NCBI GenBank assembly: GCA_021014325.1 | Contig: CM037460.1 | Span: 17,961,486 to 18,025,485, forward strand | Direction: 5' to 3' | From: Plazaster borealis | Lineage: Eukaryota > Echinodermata > Asteroidea > Forcipulatida > Labidiasteridae | Length of the DNA: 64,000 nucleotides | Part shown: positions 10,931-21,653 of the stretch, piece by piece | Position numbering within the stretch: the first letter of the stretch is position 1 | Layout of the letters: each line of letters starts with the position of its first letter | Program-made: the position numbers and the translations under genes | Notes under the pieces: generated by a model | What the model was told of the DNA's origin: nothing | The model's database searches: none | What the model saw: only the letters and a program-made list of their open reading frames with translations

Positions 10931-11620
10931 AATGCTGTTTTCTTGACTTTGGCAAGATAAAAATGTCAGACAAAAATATCTCTCTGGAGGATTGGTTGTT
11001 GGTACTGACACAAACTTTATAATCAGTGAGCTAACAGACCGAACTGATGAATTTGTTTTTGATAGTTATTTTTGCTGATTGTTTTTTTTGTAGTGAAAGC
11101 CGATAATGTGCTTTTCAAGCTTCATCAATAGAAGTCAATCTTGTGATTTTTTTTCCAAACTAACATCATTTGACGCAAGCATGAATTTATGATTTACAAT
11201 CTAACTGTATGTGCAGTTATTTTTTCTGTTCCCAGAAAAGGCTGTAGCATTATGTCTGACCCGAACGTAGGTCTCATTAGTTAAACTGAATATTGCTGTC
11301 CTTGTTGTAAACAAGAAACTAATGAAGTAGATTTTTATGATGCATTGACATTTGGGAAAGAGAACACCTGGCATAAAACAGGACCCAATTTCATAGAGGT
11401 GCTTAAGCAGAAAATATAACTTAACAATTTTCTCACTGAAGCACTGAAATGAGCAGGATACCAGTCACAAGTTGTACATGTGAAATGATAGTTTGGCCGG
11501 TAACCTTATTCTGGAAAGCATAATTTTGTTGTGCTTAGCTAGTTTTGTGCTTAAGCAGCTCTATGAAATTTGGCCCAGCTTGTAGTTGATCAATGAACAC
11601 ATAATACAACAAGCACCTCC
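10931..11620 (+). repeat. left arm of a pair of inverted copies (partner 42720-43238)
   Basis: Matches the inverse of 42720-43238 from CTGTTTTCTTGACTTT through CATAATGCTACAGCC (right-arm sense) to the GGCATAA...CAGCTTGTA segment. The left arm contains an extra type C element (11392-11575) that the right arm lacks. Further out, 12305-12525 matches the inverse of 41725-41935. The sums of paired coordinates stay near 54,150-54,250, so the two arms are collinear. No ORF supports a gene; it is probably two copies of one transposon-derived repeat. Confidence 0.7.
11392..11575. mobile_element. Harbinger-like palindromic MITE, type C short form
   Basis: 184 bp, from GACCCAATTTCATAGAG to CTCTATGAAATTTGGCC, flanked by CAG on both sides. 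The inverted partner copy at 42751-42770 carries the uninterrupted site (GGCATAACAGCTTGTA in inverse sense), which proves the insertion and a three-base CAG target duplication. CWG duplications fit PIF/Harbinger elements. No coding capacity. Confidence 0.85.
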
Positions 11621-11796
11621 GAACAATGCGCGTCATTTTGGGAGTCAACTCTCTTTTGTGCATGTTTGTATACGATTTTGACACCCAAAAAGACACCCAG
11701 GTTATGAGTATTTATAATGCGCCGATATCCATCACAAAAGATGCTCATGGTGAAGTTAACCAGAAAACTGAAAGAAAATAAATATTTGTTTATAAT

Positions 11797-12012
11797 TTAT
11801 AGAACCACCTGAGAGAACACAAAAACAATATACTTTAAGAACATGTAAGCTTGAATGAACAACAATGTTTTGAGAGTTTCCCTAGAACTACATGTACTTA
11901 CAGAAGATATGTTACGAATATTTAGAGGAAGTTTATTCAAAAGAAGAGGACCTGCATGTGAGAATGATTGATCCCCAGTTATTGTGAGTACTGACACAAC
12001 AAGCAAGGACAA
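11797..12012 (-). pseudogene. CR1/L2-like LINE reverse-transcriptase C-terminal fragment
   Basis: The minus-strand frame gives GDQSFSHAGPLLLNKLPLNI followed by RNISSVST...TLKTLLF, the pattern at the C-terminal end of CR1-group LINE ORF2 proteins (R.FS..AP.LWN.LP..IR...S...FK..LKT.LF). The rest of the element is missing. It is a dead fragment, not a host gene. Confidence 0.6.
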
Positions 12013-12034
12013 AATCTGAAGATCTAATGCACCG

Positions 12035-12306
12035 AGACGGTTTATACGTTTTTTTTTTTCCCCTCAGTAACTTTTTAATTTGTTTCACCTCAGATAATGT
12101 TTTTATTGTAAATTTTTAATAATTCATGCTTGATGTTTATATTTATGTTTATTTTTGTCATTCCTCTTGCAATGTTGAATGTAACCTTTTAATAATGATG
12201 TAATGTAATGTTTTTACGCTGTATTTTGTATGTTCCCTTTTAATCACTCAATTCAGCCATTGGTTGCAATGTGATTTTTAATAAACCTTTAATGAATGAA
12301 TGAATG
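12035..12306 (+). mobile_element. 3' end of a non-LTR retrotransposon with (TGAA)n tail
   Basis: A non-coding T-rich stretch ending in CAATAAACCTTTAATGAATG and then (AATG)n, the usual appearance of a LINE 3' end. It lies in the opposite sense to the reverse-transcriptase fragment just before it, so the two come from separate insertions. Confidence 0.45.
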
Positions 12307-12593
12307 AATTTAAGTCTCTGTAGACGTTGTAACTGAAACTGGGGTACATTAAATAACATGGTATGTGTTTCACCATTATAAAAAATGGGTGCACCACATG
12401 ACAAACTTGGGACATAAATGTACAACATGACATTCACCTCAGTCAGTTTCATTCTCACGTTTTTCATCCTGAAGTTTGTTCTTCTCCAAAAACGACAAAC
12501 ATGACAGAAATTATGTATGTCTGCACTTCCTACATGCAGAGCAAGGTTGAAGATTTCCTTTTCCTACCTACTTATTTCAGTGTTCTCCCTTAA

Positions 12594-12966
12594 AGGTATC
12601 GTACACGTTTGGTAATGACTCTAAAAATTAATGGCAATAAAAACTTACTTGGTTGGAAATAGTACAGCAGCTTTGGATAGTTTTAAATGAATTTTGAGAA
12701 ACTTTTCACTTTGAAGTACTGCGGTTATGGAAAAAGATATCACTCTTTAACCCAAAAAATGTGAATCTGAGAAGCGGCCGCAACGCTTCTCAGAGTGTGT
12801 ATTCCAATGCAGATTATTCTTCCTACGAGGACATAACAGCTCCAGATTTTTGGCAATATCTCAAAAACGCTACCAGCCTTTGTAATGAAATTTTCACAGG
12901 TTAGTCTTATGGTATATAGAATTGAAACAAACAGTGGGTTCCAATTACAAAACATGTATGATACCT
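12594..12966 (-). mobile_element. TTAA-flanked inverted-repeat element, type A
   Basis: 373 bp, TTAA at both ends, ends AGGTATCGTACACGTTTGG and CATGTATGATACCT. It is inserted in another dispersed repeat: AGTGTTCTCCC-TTAA at left and TTAA-CACTGGTCTGCTGGCC at right. The uninterrupted form of that repeat, AGTGTTCTCCCTTAACAGTG, is present at about 61274, which shows a TTAA target duplication. Confidence 0.85.
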
Positions 12967-13190
12967 TTAACACTGGTCTGCTGGCCAAATACCAGTTGAA
13001 ACACCAGAGGACCAGTCACAGTTCACCCCAAGTGGTCTGACTGGCTAGTTCAGTGTTGAAAAGCATCCCCATTGCATTTGGACCAGTGAAAAAGGTGGAA
13101 TAGTGAAATGACAAGCTAACTGGTCCTGCTGGCCAGTCACTGAAAAAGTAACGGGCAAACCTTGTGTTTGATCAACATAGCCTGTATTTT
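12967..13190. repeat. dispersed repeat with CTGGCCAG words
   Basis: Contains GTGTTGAAAAGCATCCC and CAAGCTAACTGGTCCTGCTG. Copies are at 48640-48830 and, shorter, at 61270-61370. Reversed traces occur near 46605-46640. Non-coding. Confidence 0.55.
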
Positions 13191-13319
13191 AATAAGTTGC
13201 ATATTAATAGGAAATTCCACGACATGTAGTTTGTAAGAAGGTCAAGGGTTACAGTCTTGATGACCCCAAGGTCTTGTCAAGTCTGTCAGGAATGTTATGC
13301 TGGATGAAGATAATGCTGG

Positions 13320-13650
13320 GATCAAGGGCTGTTCGGTGAAAAATACGTGTCCAATTTAATGTTAAAATAGCTTAAATACGTGCACACTTAGCTAGTAATA
13401 CTAATATTCCAGGTACCACTGTATGACATTTGACCCTAAACAAAAGTAGGAAAATCTAATTAAGTACAAGGAGAATTAGTCTATTTTGGTGTAAACTTGT
13501 ACTATATTTATACTCCGTGTAAATTCCACGTATGTAATCCAGCTCTGTGAGGCCAGTTGGTTTTCTAATAAAAAATGCAAATGAAAAGAAATGAAATGAA
13601 ACGAAGTGAAACAAAACGAAAAGAAATGAAAACATGAAATGAAATTGTAC
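13320..13650 (+). mobile_element. probable LINE 3' UTR with (GAAAT)n tail
   Basis: Ends GAGGCCAGTTGGTTTTCTAA followed by A-rich, imperfect GAAATGAAAC repeats, a common look for the 3' end of a 5'-truncated non-LTR retrotransposon. No coding part remains. Confidence 0.4.
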
Positions 13651-14197
13651 ATAATGTATTGTAGAGATTTTGGTTTATAGACTTATAAATAATTAGCTTA
13701 CTAATATTTTGAGGGGAAAAAAATATATGTAGCTATATCGGAAATCAGATCTGTTCTATCATAAACAAACTAGCTTAAGATATAAGTTTAAAAAGAAAAT
13801 TACTAATTTTACACCAAGCAAAATTGCGATCATTGTTCTTAAATGAAATTACCAAATTGTTCGACAAGTATTGGAGGCATTTACAATCAAATTCACAATT
13901 ATAAACATCGACGCCTTCCTCTACAAATCTCTTAATACTGAACATTATCGAGACAAATCTACAGAAACATTTCCAACAGTACACTCTGCTTGTCTTCAGG
14001 ATAAGACACTACCAGCAAAATCAATTTGGTTTTCAAAGCCATCTCATGTTTCCCAATTAAATTCTTAAAATAAACTATACTGTGGTTTGTTAGCAATTTT
14101 ACAACACACATATTCTGAGTAGTTGGGCCTGTGTGGATTTTCTTCCGCAGGACTCTGGGAAAGCACAGAGTATACAGTGCTTATCAGACATCACTGC

Positions 14198-14602
14198 AGG
14201 GCTCGAATTTGGGACAAAAAATCCACAAGACTGCAGGGCTTGTAGCTCAAAATGCAATTCAGATCCATATCGAACTTCTAAATTTACTGGAAAAATTTCT
14301 GTAACATCGATGGTTGGGTCCAGGGGTGATTCATTTTGGCAGAAAGAAAAAAATGTGAATGGCATAGGATGAAAAAGAAATCCATCCTGCCACTGGGGGG
14401 GGGGGGGGGAACTACACCACACACACTTTTTTTTTTCTTCAAAATTCTTCGCGCCTGACATTTGAACCTAATTTGTTTCTGTTAAAGATATTACACACTG
14501 GCTATTATTATTTAATTGTATAACACAAGACTGCCGGACTTGTCTGGTCATAAGTTTACTGGCCTTCGGTCGGCGGTCCAGTGTAAAATTCGAGCCTGCA
14601 CT
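14198..14602 (+). repeat. dispersed repeat E, copy 2, rearranged
   Basis: Left end AGGGCTCGAATTTGGGAC and right end GCCGGACTTGTCTGG...GGTCCAGTGTAAAATTCGAGCC are both present. The interior (about 14290-14465) does not match other copies and contains a long G run and a T run. Confidence 0.6.
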
Positions 14603-14672
14603 GTAAAGGGTACAATGTTCATCATCCAAGATAATATTTTGTTATCACCTGGAAAATTATTACATCTATTAA

Positions 14673-15016
14673 AGGCACCTTACACGTTTGGTAATGACTC
14701 TGATAATTAATGGCAATCAAAACTTACTTGGTAAGAAGTACAGCAGCTTTGGATAGTATAATGCATTTTGAGAAACTTTTCACTTCGAAGTACTACGGTT
14801 AAGGAAAAATATAGAACTTTTTATCCCCAAAACATTTGAATCTGTGTATTCCAATGCAGATTATTCTTCCTGCGTGGACATAACCGCTCCAGTTTTTTGG
14901 CCACCTTTTGAAATGAAATTTTCACAGGTTAGTTTTATGGTACATGTGTATATATCTACAACTATAAAGGTTTGAAACAAACAATAGGCTCCAATTACCA
15001 AACTTATACAATCCCT
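14673..15016 (-). mobile_element. TTAA-flanked inverted-repeat element, type A
   Basis: 344 bp between TTAA sites (14669-14672 and 15017-15020). Same interior words as the other A copies (GATTATTCTTCCTGCGTGGA, TTTGGATAGTATAATGCATT) but the central hairpin has been lost. Confidence 0.8.
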
Positions 15017-16028
15017 TTAAACTGTATTCTTGTTTCACTCATTAGCTTGAAAACATCCAGCCAAATATTTTGAAAAAAAAAAATCATTTCGTACCTCCGG
15101 TTTCTTGTGGTCCCAGTCCAGAAAGGAAATGAAAATTCGCTAATTTGAATCTCATGAATTTTGTTTTTCAGATTGTATTTCTTTTCAAGGATTACCCCGA
15201 GAGCTGGATCAGTCATCTTAAAATCCACCTCTGCCTTCTACGGTAATACCTCTATTTACAGCGATGACGTAGGTTGATTTAACAACCGAAGCCACAAACA
15301 ATAAGAAAGCTTGTAGTTTTGACGTACATGTTCTATTTGTCAGCGTATCTTTCTGCCTAGTTGTGTTTTTTTTTTTAGCAATCATATGACCTTTTTCCAG
15401 TTTCAAAAGGAAACTGAACGCCCACTTGAAATGAAAAAAAAAATGTACTCTCAGTATTTTTATCTACCGATACTCTAAAGTTGTTTTGGAAGGAGGAAGG
15501 AGTTTGACCAGTTTCAGTTTGGAAAAAAATTGTCAGAGACTAATATTTTATATATTGTTTTCAAACGGAAGTAAATGTAAAGCCCCTTTCACACACACAT
15601 ATATAAATTTCCCAAGAAATTTCAGGAATATTTGGTTGACCTTTTCAAACTTGAATAGCTGACCCTGGCAATTTTCTAGGAGATAGCTATAACCCTGTAA
15701 AAGCTTGGGCGTATAAGGTTAAGGGAGACAACCCAAGGGGTTAGCATACCGAGTGTTCACTCTTCCCAGGAAAATTGCATCAGGTGATTTCATCTCTCCA
15801 TCTCCTTTTTGTCTTCCCTCTTCTTCTCCTGCCTGTCCTTTGCTTGTCATGAATTTGAAATGAACAGGGGGTGGTGGTGATGGGATTAAAACTCCCACAC
15901 ATTTTTGGGGGTTTGATTTCCATGGAATTTGCTCTGTGGTGTGAAAAGAGCTTTAGTGTACAGTTGATCAAAACATGTTGCTGAGTAGGTTACACACCTA
16001 TCTTCTGACATCCCTAATATATTTTACC

Positions 16029-16089
16029 TTTTCCTAATCCTAGTCCTAATCCTAATCCTAATTCTAACCCTAACCCTAATACTAACCCA
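16029..16089. repeat. degenerate telomere-type (CCTAAN)n tract
   Basis: About ten imperfect hexamers: CCTAAT, CCTAGT, CCTAAT and two CCCTAA units. Metazoan telomeres are (TTAGGG)n, so this resembles a short, decayed interstitial telomeric tract. It sits about 30 bp before the large minisatellite. Confidence 0.65.
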
Positions 16090-16119
16090 TGCATGTAAAT
16101 CATGAGTGTGGGGTTATCA

Positions 16120-17310
16120 GAAGATAGGGTGGCTGGAACATAGACATAAGGGTGTCGGAACATAGAGTGGTCAGAACATATAGGGTGGTCGGAACATATA
16201 GGGGTATCGGAACATATTGGTGTCGGAACATAGGGGTGTCAGAACATAGGGCTGTCGGAACAAAGGGGTGTCGGGTTATAGGGTGGTGGGAACATAGGGT
16301 GGTCAGAGTGTCGGAACATATTAGTGTCGGAACATAGGGGTGTCGGAACATATAGGGTGGTCGGAACATATAGGGGTATCGGAACATATTGGTGTCCGAA
16401 CATAGGGCTGTCAGAACATAGGGCTGTCGGAACAAAGGGGTGTCGGGTTATAGGGTGGTGGGAACATAGGGTGGTCAGAGTGTCGGAACATATTGGTGTC
16501 GGAACATTGGGGTGTCGGAACATAGGGTGGTCGGCACATAGGGGTGCCGGAACATATTGGTGTCGGAACATAGGGGTGTCGGAACATAGGGGTGTCGGAA
16601 CATAGGGGTGTCGGAACATAGGGGTGTCGGAACATAGGGTGGTCGGCACATAGGGGTGCCGGAACATAGGGTGGTCGGAACATAGGAGTGAAGATAGGGT
16701 GGCTGGAACATAGACATAAGGGTGTCGGAACATAGAGTGGTCAGAACATATAGGGTGGTCGGAACATATAGGGGTATCGGAACATATTGGTGTCGGAACA
16801 TAGGGGTGTCAGAACATAGGGCTGTCGGAACAAAGGGGTGTCGGGTTATAGGGTGGTGGGAACATAGGGTGGTCAGAGTGTCGGAACATATTAGTGTCGG
16901 AACATAGGGGTGTCGGAACATATAGGGTGGTCGGAACATATAGGGGTATCGGAACATATTGGTGTCCGAACATAGGGCTGTCAGAACATAGGGCTGTCGG
17001 AACAAAGGGGTGTCGGGTTATAGGGTGGTGGGAACATAGGGTGGTCAGAGTGTCGGAACATATTGGTGTCGGAACATTGGGGTGTCGGAACATAGGGTGG
17101 TCGGCACATAGGGGTGCCGGAACATATTGGTGTCGGAACATAGGGGTGTCGGAACATAGGGGTGTCGGAACATAGGGGTGTCGGAACATAGGGGTGTCGG
17201 AACATAGGGTGGTCGGCACATAGGGGTGCCGGAACATAGGGTGGTCGGAACATAGGAGTGTCGGAACATATTGGTGTCGGAACATATTGGTGTCAGAACA
17301 AGGTGTTCGG
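16120..17310. repeat. 15-bp minisatellite with a 570-bp tandem duplication
   Basis: The basic unit is GGTGTCGGAACATAG with 14-17 bp variants. The block 16123-16692 is repeated as 16693-17262 with an offset of exactly 570 bp; two ORFs shifted by 570 have identical translations, showing near-perfect identity. Inside each block a segment of about 170 bp is itself repeated with small changes. ORFs of 60-176 codons on both strands are by-products. Copy number here is vulnerable to assembly collapse. Confidence 0.95.
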
Positions 17311-18620
17311 TGTAGACATCTCTAGCAGAGATAATTAACGTTGATTTAATGTTATGACGTCATCGTTGACATCATCATCCTGATCTTAATACGTGGTAAG
17401 TTTCAAGTCTGAACTCTTGTTTGTTAATGAGACATGAAAATTTGAATTATGAAATTTCAACTTCCGGATTCCACCGGAAGGAAAGGTCACAAAGGTTCAC
17501 ATGTTTTATAAGATTTGTACAATACTTCAAGAGCTTTCATATGGTAGAAATACCATGTATGTAGCAACTATTGTTCTCCAGATACTTGGGTATTTAATTG
17601 TGTAGATTTAAAGCCTTGAAAGCTGTACCTTTATTTTTAAGGTGACATTATGTTAAGCTTGATGACGCCATCGTGACATGACCTAAATTTTTTAACGTAA
17701 CACATCCCAGCTTAGACACATGCATAGTTCCAGCTTGATCAACCTTGGTGTTCTGTATAGATCTTGTAAAAGCAACTCAAACAAATTTACCACTTTTAAA
17801 CTACAAAGCACTTCCGGTTTCGACCAGAAGTAAAGGTCAAATGGGGTCACACTCTGTGTAAGATCTAAAGAATACATTACAGCTTTCTCATCATGCAAAG
17901 ATCTTGTCTGCGGCTATCACGGTTCTCAAGATATGAATTTTTGAAACATTCAAAATTATTAATGGTTTTTTTGGTTATAACGATGTCATTATCTCAACAA
18001 AGTTGTGGCGTCTTCTACATGTATGCACTACCAACACGGACAATTTCTTGAGAACAAGTAGGAGTAAGAAAAAAAGAAGAGTTTGGATTTTGTAAATAGT
18101 GTGAAAAGTGGATGTCGGTAGGTCAGATGTTGTTAGCTAATGAAGAACCTAAGTACATGGTAAGTTTCAAGTCCATAATGAGCTTTACTTTTTGTGAAAT
18201 CGTCCGGAGAAGGTTCGGTGAGAAGAAGAAGACGCAAAATAAAACCCCCAAAACAGTACAATAACAAAAGTTTTTGGCTCTTGCCCGAACACCTGAAAAA
18301 AAAAATACTGACCATTCAATATCCTATATACTGAAAAACAAATAGATGCTTCCAAATGAAGCAGCTATATGCAATCCTATGGAAATACACGTAGGCCAGG
18401 CCTCTGTCTCTCCTGGTCTTGGTGGCCTTCAAAAGTTTCCCATAGACTTTTAAGATGTCCCAATGGAAGTGCCCTCTGCAAAATGTAAATGGCCTTGCCC
18501 TCTTAAAGATGAAATTCCAGGCCTGTATATGAGATTACTGCTCTCGACCAGCTCCAGACATTTCAATGCCTATTTTTTCAGGATTCCAGCTACAGTTTCA
18601 AGATATTTAAAATCGGACAT
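17311..18620. other. no gene recognised
   Basis: AT-rich sequence with short chance ORFs. A diverged piece of repeat H lies at 18395-18530. Pieces near 17400-17530 and 17800-17900 (TTTCAAGTCTGAACTC, CTTCCGG...GGAAAGGTCA) hint at an old internal duplication. Nothing codes. Confidence 0.4.
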
Positions 18621-18626
18621 GCCACT

Positions 18627-18710
18627 TTGTAGTTGACCACCAAAAAAAAAAACCCGATGTCAACGGAATGCTGATCTGAAAGAGGACGTTGGTATTTGTT
18701 TTTCTTTTAC
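18627..18710. repeat. left ~85-bp direct repeat flanking the LINE fragment
   Basis: Shares TTTGTAGTTGACCAC, GATCTGAAAGAGGAC and GTATTTGTTTTTCTTTT, in order, with 19702-19785. The copies differ at several positions and in length of the A run, too long and too diverged for a normal LINE target duplication. Confidence 0.75.
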
Positions 18711-18745
18711 CTCAATTATTTTCACTTTGTTTTTTTCAACAGCAA

Positions 18746-19625
18746 GGCATATCTTATCATTGCTATCCAGATGATATCCAACTATATCTGTCACAACAAA
18801 AGGTCAATCTAGCAATCCAACAGATGGAAGTATGCATTGATGAAGTACGTTCCAGGATGACACAAAACTGGCTCAAAATTAACAATCAAAAGACAGAATT
18901 TATCATCATAGGTTCAAAGCAGCAATCAGCTAAAGTTCATACTCCATCTATTAGGATTGGTGATTCGACCATCATACAATCTACTCAAGTCCGTAATCTA
19001 GGCATCATCTTTGATCCATCACTATCAATGGAACCCCGTGTGACAACAATCTCTAGATCAGTCTGCATGTCCATCCATAACATTGGGCACAAATGGAAGT
19101 ATCTTGACAAACACACAACTGAAATACTTGTTCACGCTTTCATCACTTCTAAAATCGACATGAGCAATTCACTACTTTACGACATCAAGAAAAATCAACT
19201 GAACCGTCTGCAGCTTCTACAAGACATTGCCGCCAGACTAGTCTCTCACAAAAAAATGTTCCCACGTAACTCCTGTAGTAGAGGATCTCCACTGGCTGCC
19301 ATGTATGCCAATATCACACAGAATTCAGTACAAACTTGGCCTATTTGTTTACAAAGTCCTTCACAACAATGCTCCAGAATACCTCATCAACCTCATCCAT
19401 CCATACACCTCAGCATACACCGGACTGAGTTCTAATGAGCTCATGATGCTCCATCAGCCTAGAACTTCTACTCTTTGGGGCAACAGATCTTTCTCTGCAT
19501 CATCAGCCCGAGTGTGGAACCAACTTCCCCTGACTGTCAAAACATCTCCATCCATCACAACATTCAAGACAAACTTAAAATATCATCTGTTCAAACAAGC
19601 TTACTCAAACAATCCACAGTTCTAA
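18746..19625 (+). pseudogene. CR1/L2-like LINE reverse-transcriptase fragment, frameshifted
   Basis: Begins inside the palm domain with GISYHCYPDDIQLYLSQQ; the catalytic box reads YPDD where most LINEs have YADD. It continues through NWLKINNQKTEFIIIGSK and RNLGIIFDPSLSM to the C-terminal part. The frame changes in the A7 run at 19250-19256, and the remainder (VTPVVEDLHWLP...ITTFKTNLKYHLFKQAY) is read one frame over to the stop at 19623-19625. The 3' UTR follows, with GGCGCTATACTAAGTATTC. The 5' part is missing. Direct repeats of about 85 bp flank it (18627-18710 and 19702-19785). Confidence 0.85.
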
Positions 19626-19701
19626 TTTTTTTCCCTCCTCAAGCGCCATGAGCGCCTTTTAGGAGGATACCGGCGCTATACTAAGTATTCTTTATAATTA
19701 T

Positions 19702-19785
19702 TTGTAGTTGACCACAAAAAAACACCCCAATGACAACATAACAGCGATCTGAAAGAGGACATTTGTATTTGTTTTTCTTTTCCCC
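19702..19785. repeat. right ~85-bp direct repeat flanking the LINE fragment
   Basis: Second copy of the repeat at 18627-18710, following the LINE 3' end directly. The offset is about 1075 bp. A tandem duplication or an insertion into an existing duplicate would both fit. Confidence 0.75.
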
Positions 19786-19796
19786 CTTTTTTCCCA

Positions 19797-19946
19797 GCCA
19801 GCAGGACAAGTTCCTATTTGTACTTGGTAGTCTCCCGATTCATAATCTACTCCAAGGCAGTAAGATAAATAGCACAACAAGTTCTTACAAGAATAATGTA
19901 CCCTGCCAAGTAGATACTATCACGTGGTGTTACCGCAAAACCAAAT
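19797..19946 (+). repeat. dispersed repeat F, diverged copy
   Basis: Carries AGCAGGACAAGTTC, GTCTCCCGATTC, CAAGTAGATACTATCACGTG and ends GTGTTACCGCAAAACCAAAT. It lacks the end bearing the hammerhead-like motif. Confidence 0.55.
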
Positions 19947-20465
19947 GTACTTTTTTTTTCCTTTTAAAAAATATTTCTCTCACATTTATTTTATTAACAA
20001 TTAAATTTCCATGTTCAGATATTTCTTTTGAACCAACCACCCACAATTGCGAAAAGAAGTCAAAATTGTTAAACATTGGTTATTTTGAATGAGCACTTTA
20101 TGGAAAAATGCTTAATAACTGCACATGAGTTCGTCCATGCGTACATAGTGACTTTCTGGCCAAAAGAAATGTCAAAAGGAAAACAAAATCAAAAAACAAT
20201 ATAATCCCCCCCCCTAAAAAGCAAACAAAAACAAAACAAAACACCGAATGTGCTTCAAATTTCTCTAAGTGCATACGTGTAAATAAAATAAAATAAAATA
20301 AAAAACCCATCAAAATTCAAACGAGCCACCATGAACATTACTTTGAAGGCATTCTGTTAGTTTCTGTATTTCGACTAACACATCAATTTTTTTTCACCCA
20401 GATTCCTCGCAGTTTTTAAAACAAATCTTGGGAAAACCCTGACGCTTGACGATGAGATCTATTTT

Positions 20466-20790
20466 CATTATATTTGGTTTGCGGTAACACCATGTGTGTA
20501 TCTACTTGCCAGGTAGAGTTTGTTCTTAGAGAACTGTCTTGCTTAAAATTCTACTATCGCGGAGTAGATTGTTGGGGTGTTCGGGAGACTTCGGGAGACT
20601 TCTCAGTTCTGAAAAGAACTGTCCTGCTTATTAACTATTATTAACTATTACCTGGGCGGATGGTATAGAAATAGGCTGGGACTACTACTTTAGCTTATAG
20701 GAACGAAATTAACTGTACTGCCGCGGAGTCAGTTCTTGGATTGGTCTCAACGTTTCAACTAGCTTGCTCTAGTCATCGTCAGGAGACTGT
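20466..20790 (-). repeat. dispersed repeat F with hammerhead-like end
   Basis: Read on the minus strand it starts with the hammerhead-like motif near 20782. It then runs through CTCCGCGGCAGTACAGTTA, GCAGGACAGTTCTTTTCAGA and CAAGACAGTTCTCTAAGAAC to GGTGTTACCGCAAACCAAAT. The same layout occurs at 47958-48285 in the other orientation; 23698-23965 and 63857-64000 are partial copies. Confidence 0.75.
20752..20782 (-). ncRNA. hammerhead-ribozyme-like core motif (c)
   Basis: Minus strand: CTGACGA-T, hairpin GACTAG-AGCAAG-CTAGTT, then GAAACG. This is the CUGANGA / stem / GAAA arrangement with one extra base before the stem. The copy at 47964-47996 has stem GACTAG/CTAGTC but a decayed first box. Stems I and III and cleavage are unproven. 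Confidence 0.35.
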
Positions 20791-21056
20791 TTTCATCTTC
20801 ATCTTCTCCGACTTCAGTGAAATAAATGATAAAGATGCCTGATGTGGTTAGTCTCCTCTCCAGCCTGCTATCACCACACTGCATTACATCTTGTTATTAC
20901 GCCTTGCTCATCACCGTAGCTAATCCAATTATTTAGCTCTTCTTGATGGATGTGGTTATCACCTTTTGGTGATGACTACGATTATTACCGCCTCCAAACA
21001 TACATGTACACATATACCAATATAAAAATATATACAAATATATAATGAATATACTT

Positions 21057-21168
21057 CAAAAACGTAGCTCCACAATACCTTGCAGGAAAATAATGAATGT
21101 TAAAAGCGGCTTGAGCGTCACTGAGTGACGGATATGTGCGCTATATAAGAAGCCACTATTATTATATG
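21057..21168 (+). mobile_element. SINE 3'-end fragment
   Basis: Matches the last ~110 bp of the SINE at 8301-8724: CGTAGCTCCACAATACCTTG ... GTGCGCTATATAAGAAGCCA, then (TTA)n. The tRNA-derived head is absent. Confidence 0.7.
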
Positions 21169-21193
21169 TTTATGTTTGTGTTTGTTTATGCCT

Positions 21194-21220
21194 CTGATGA
21201 AGGTTTGGTTTGGATCGAAA
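21194..21220 (+). ncRNA. hammerhead-ribozyme-like core motif (d)
   Basis: CTGATGA, a 16-base spacer that can pair only weakly (GGT/ATC), then GAAAGC. It is the weakest of the four candidates; it may be a decayed copy or chance. Confidence 0.2.
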
Positions 21221-21295
21221 GCTAAGGCCATCTCCCCTTATACAAATAATATACAAGTATATGAGTGTGTTCAGTGTGTCTTTGTGTGTATATAT

Positions 21296-21632
21296 GCAGG
21301 GGGGAACCCACATGACCGCAGGGCTTGTCGCTCAAAAATATTTACTGGACCAGAACTTTGTACACAAGACCAGAATTGAAATGAGAACAAATGCCTACAT
21401 AGTTTAACAATTGAACAGTTTGAATTTGAGAAAAGGCACTAAGAGAAGATTTATCTCATTTAAATTATGGGTAAGTATTCTTCAATAAATCAACAGAATT
21501 ATATTTATCAGACTGAAAAATCACTATTTGAACACAAATTATGCCAGACTTGTACCGTCATGAGTTTACTGGCCCGATGCTAAAATCACTGGCCTCCTGG
21601 TCTGCGGTCCATTGTGAAATTCGAGCCAAGTG
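21296..21632 (+). repeat. dispersed repeat E, copy 3
   Basis: CGCAGGGCTTGTCGCTCAAA, GGACCAGAACTTTGTACACA and the distal end TGAGTTTACTGGCCCGATGC...GGTCCATTGTGAAATTCGAGCC, in the same order as copy 1. Confidence 0.75.
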
Positions 21633-21653
21633 TATGTGTACAGGAGACATCAG

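Noticed and set aside
16100..17285. Overlapping ORFs of 60-176 codons on both strands
   Set aside because: All are by-products of the 15-bp minisatellite; pairs of ORFs exactly 570 bp apart are copies of one another and contain no domain.
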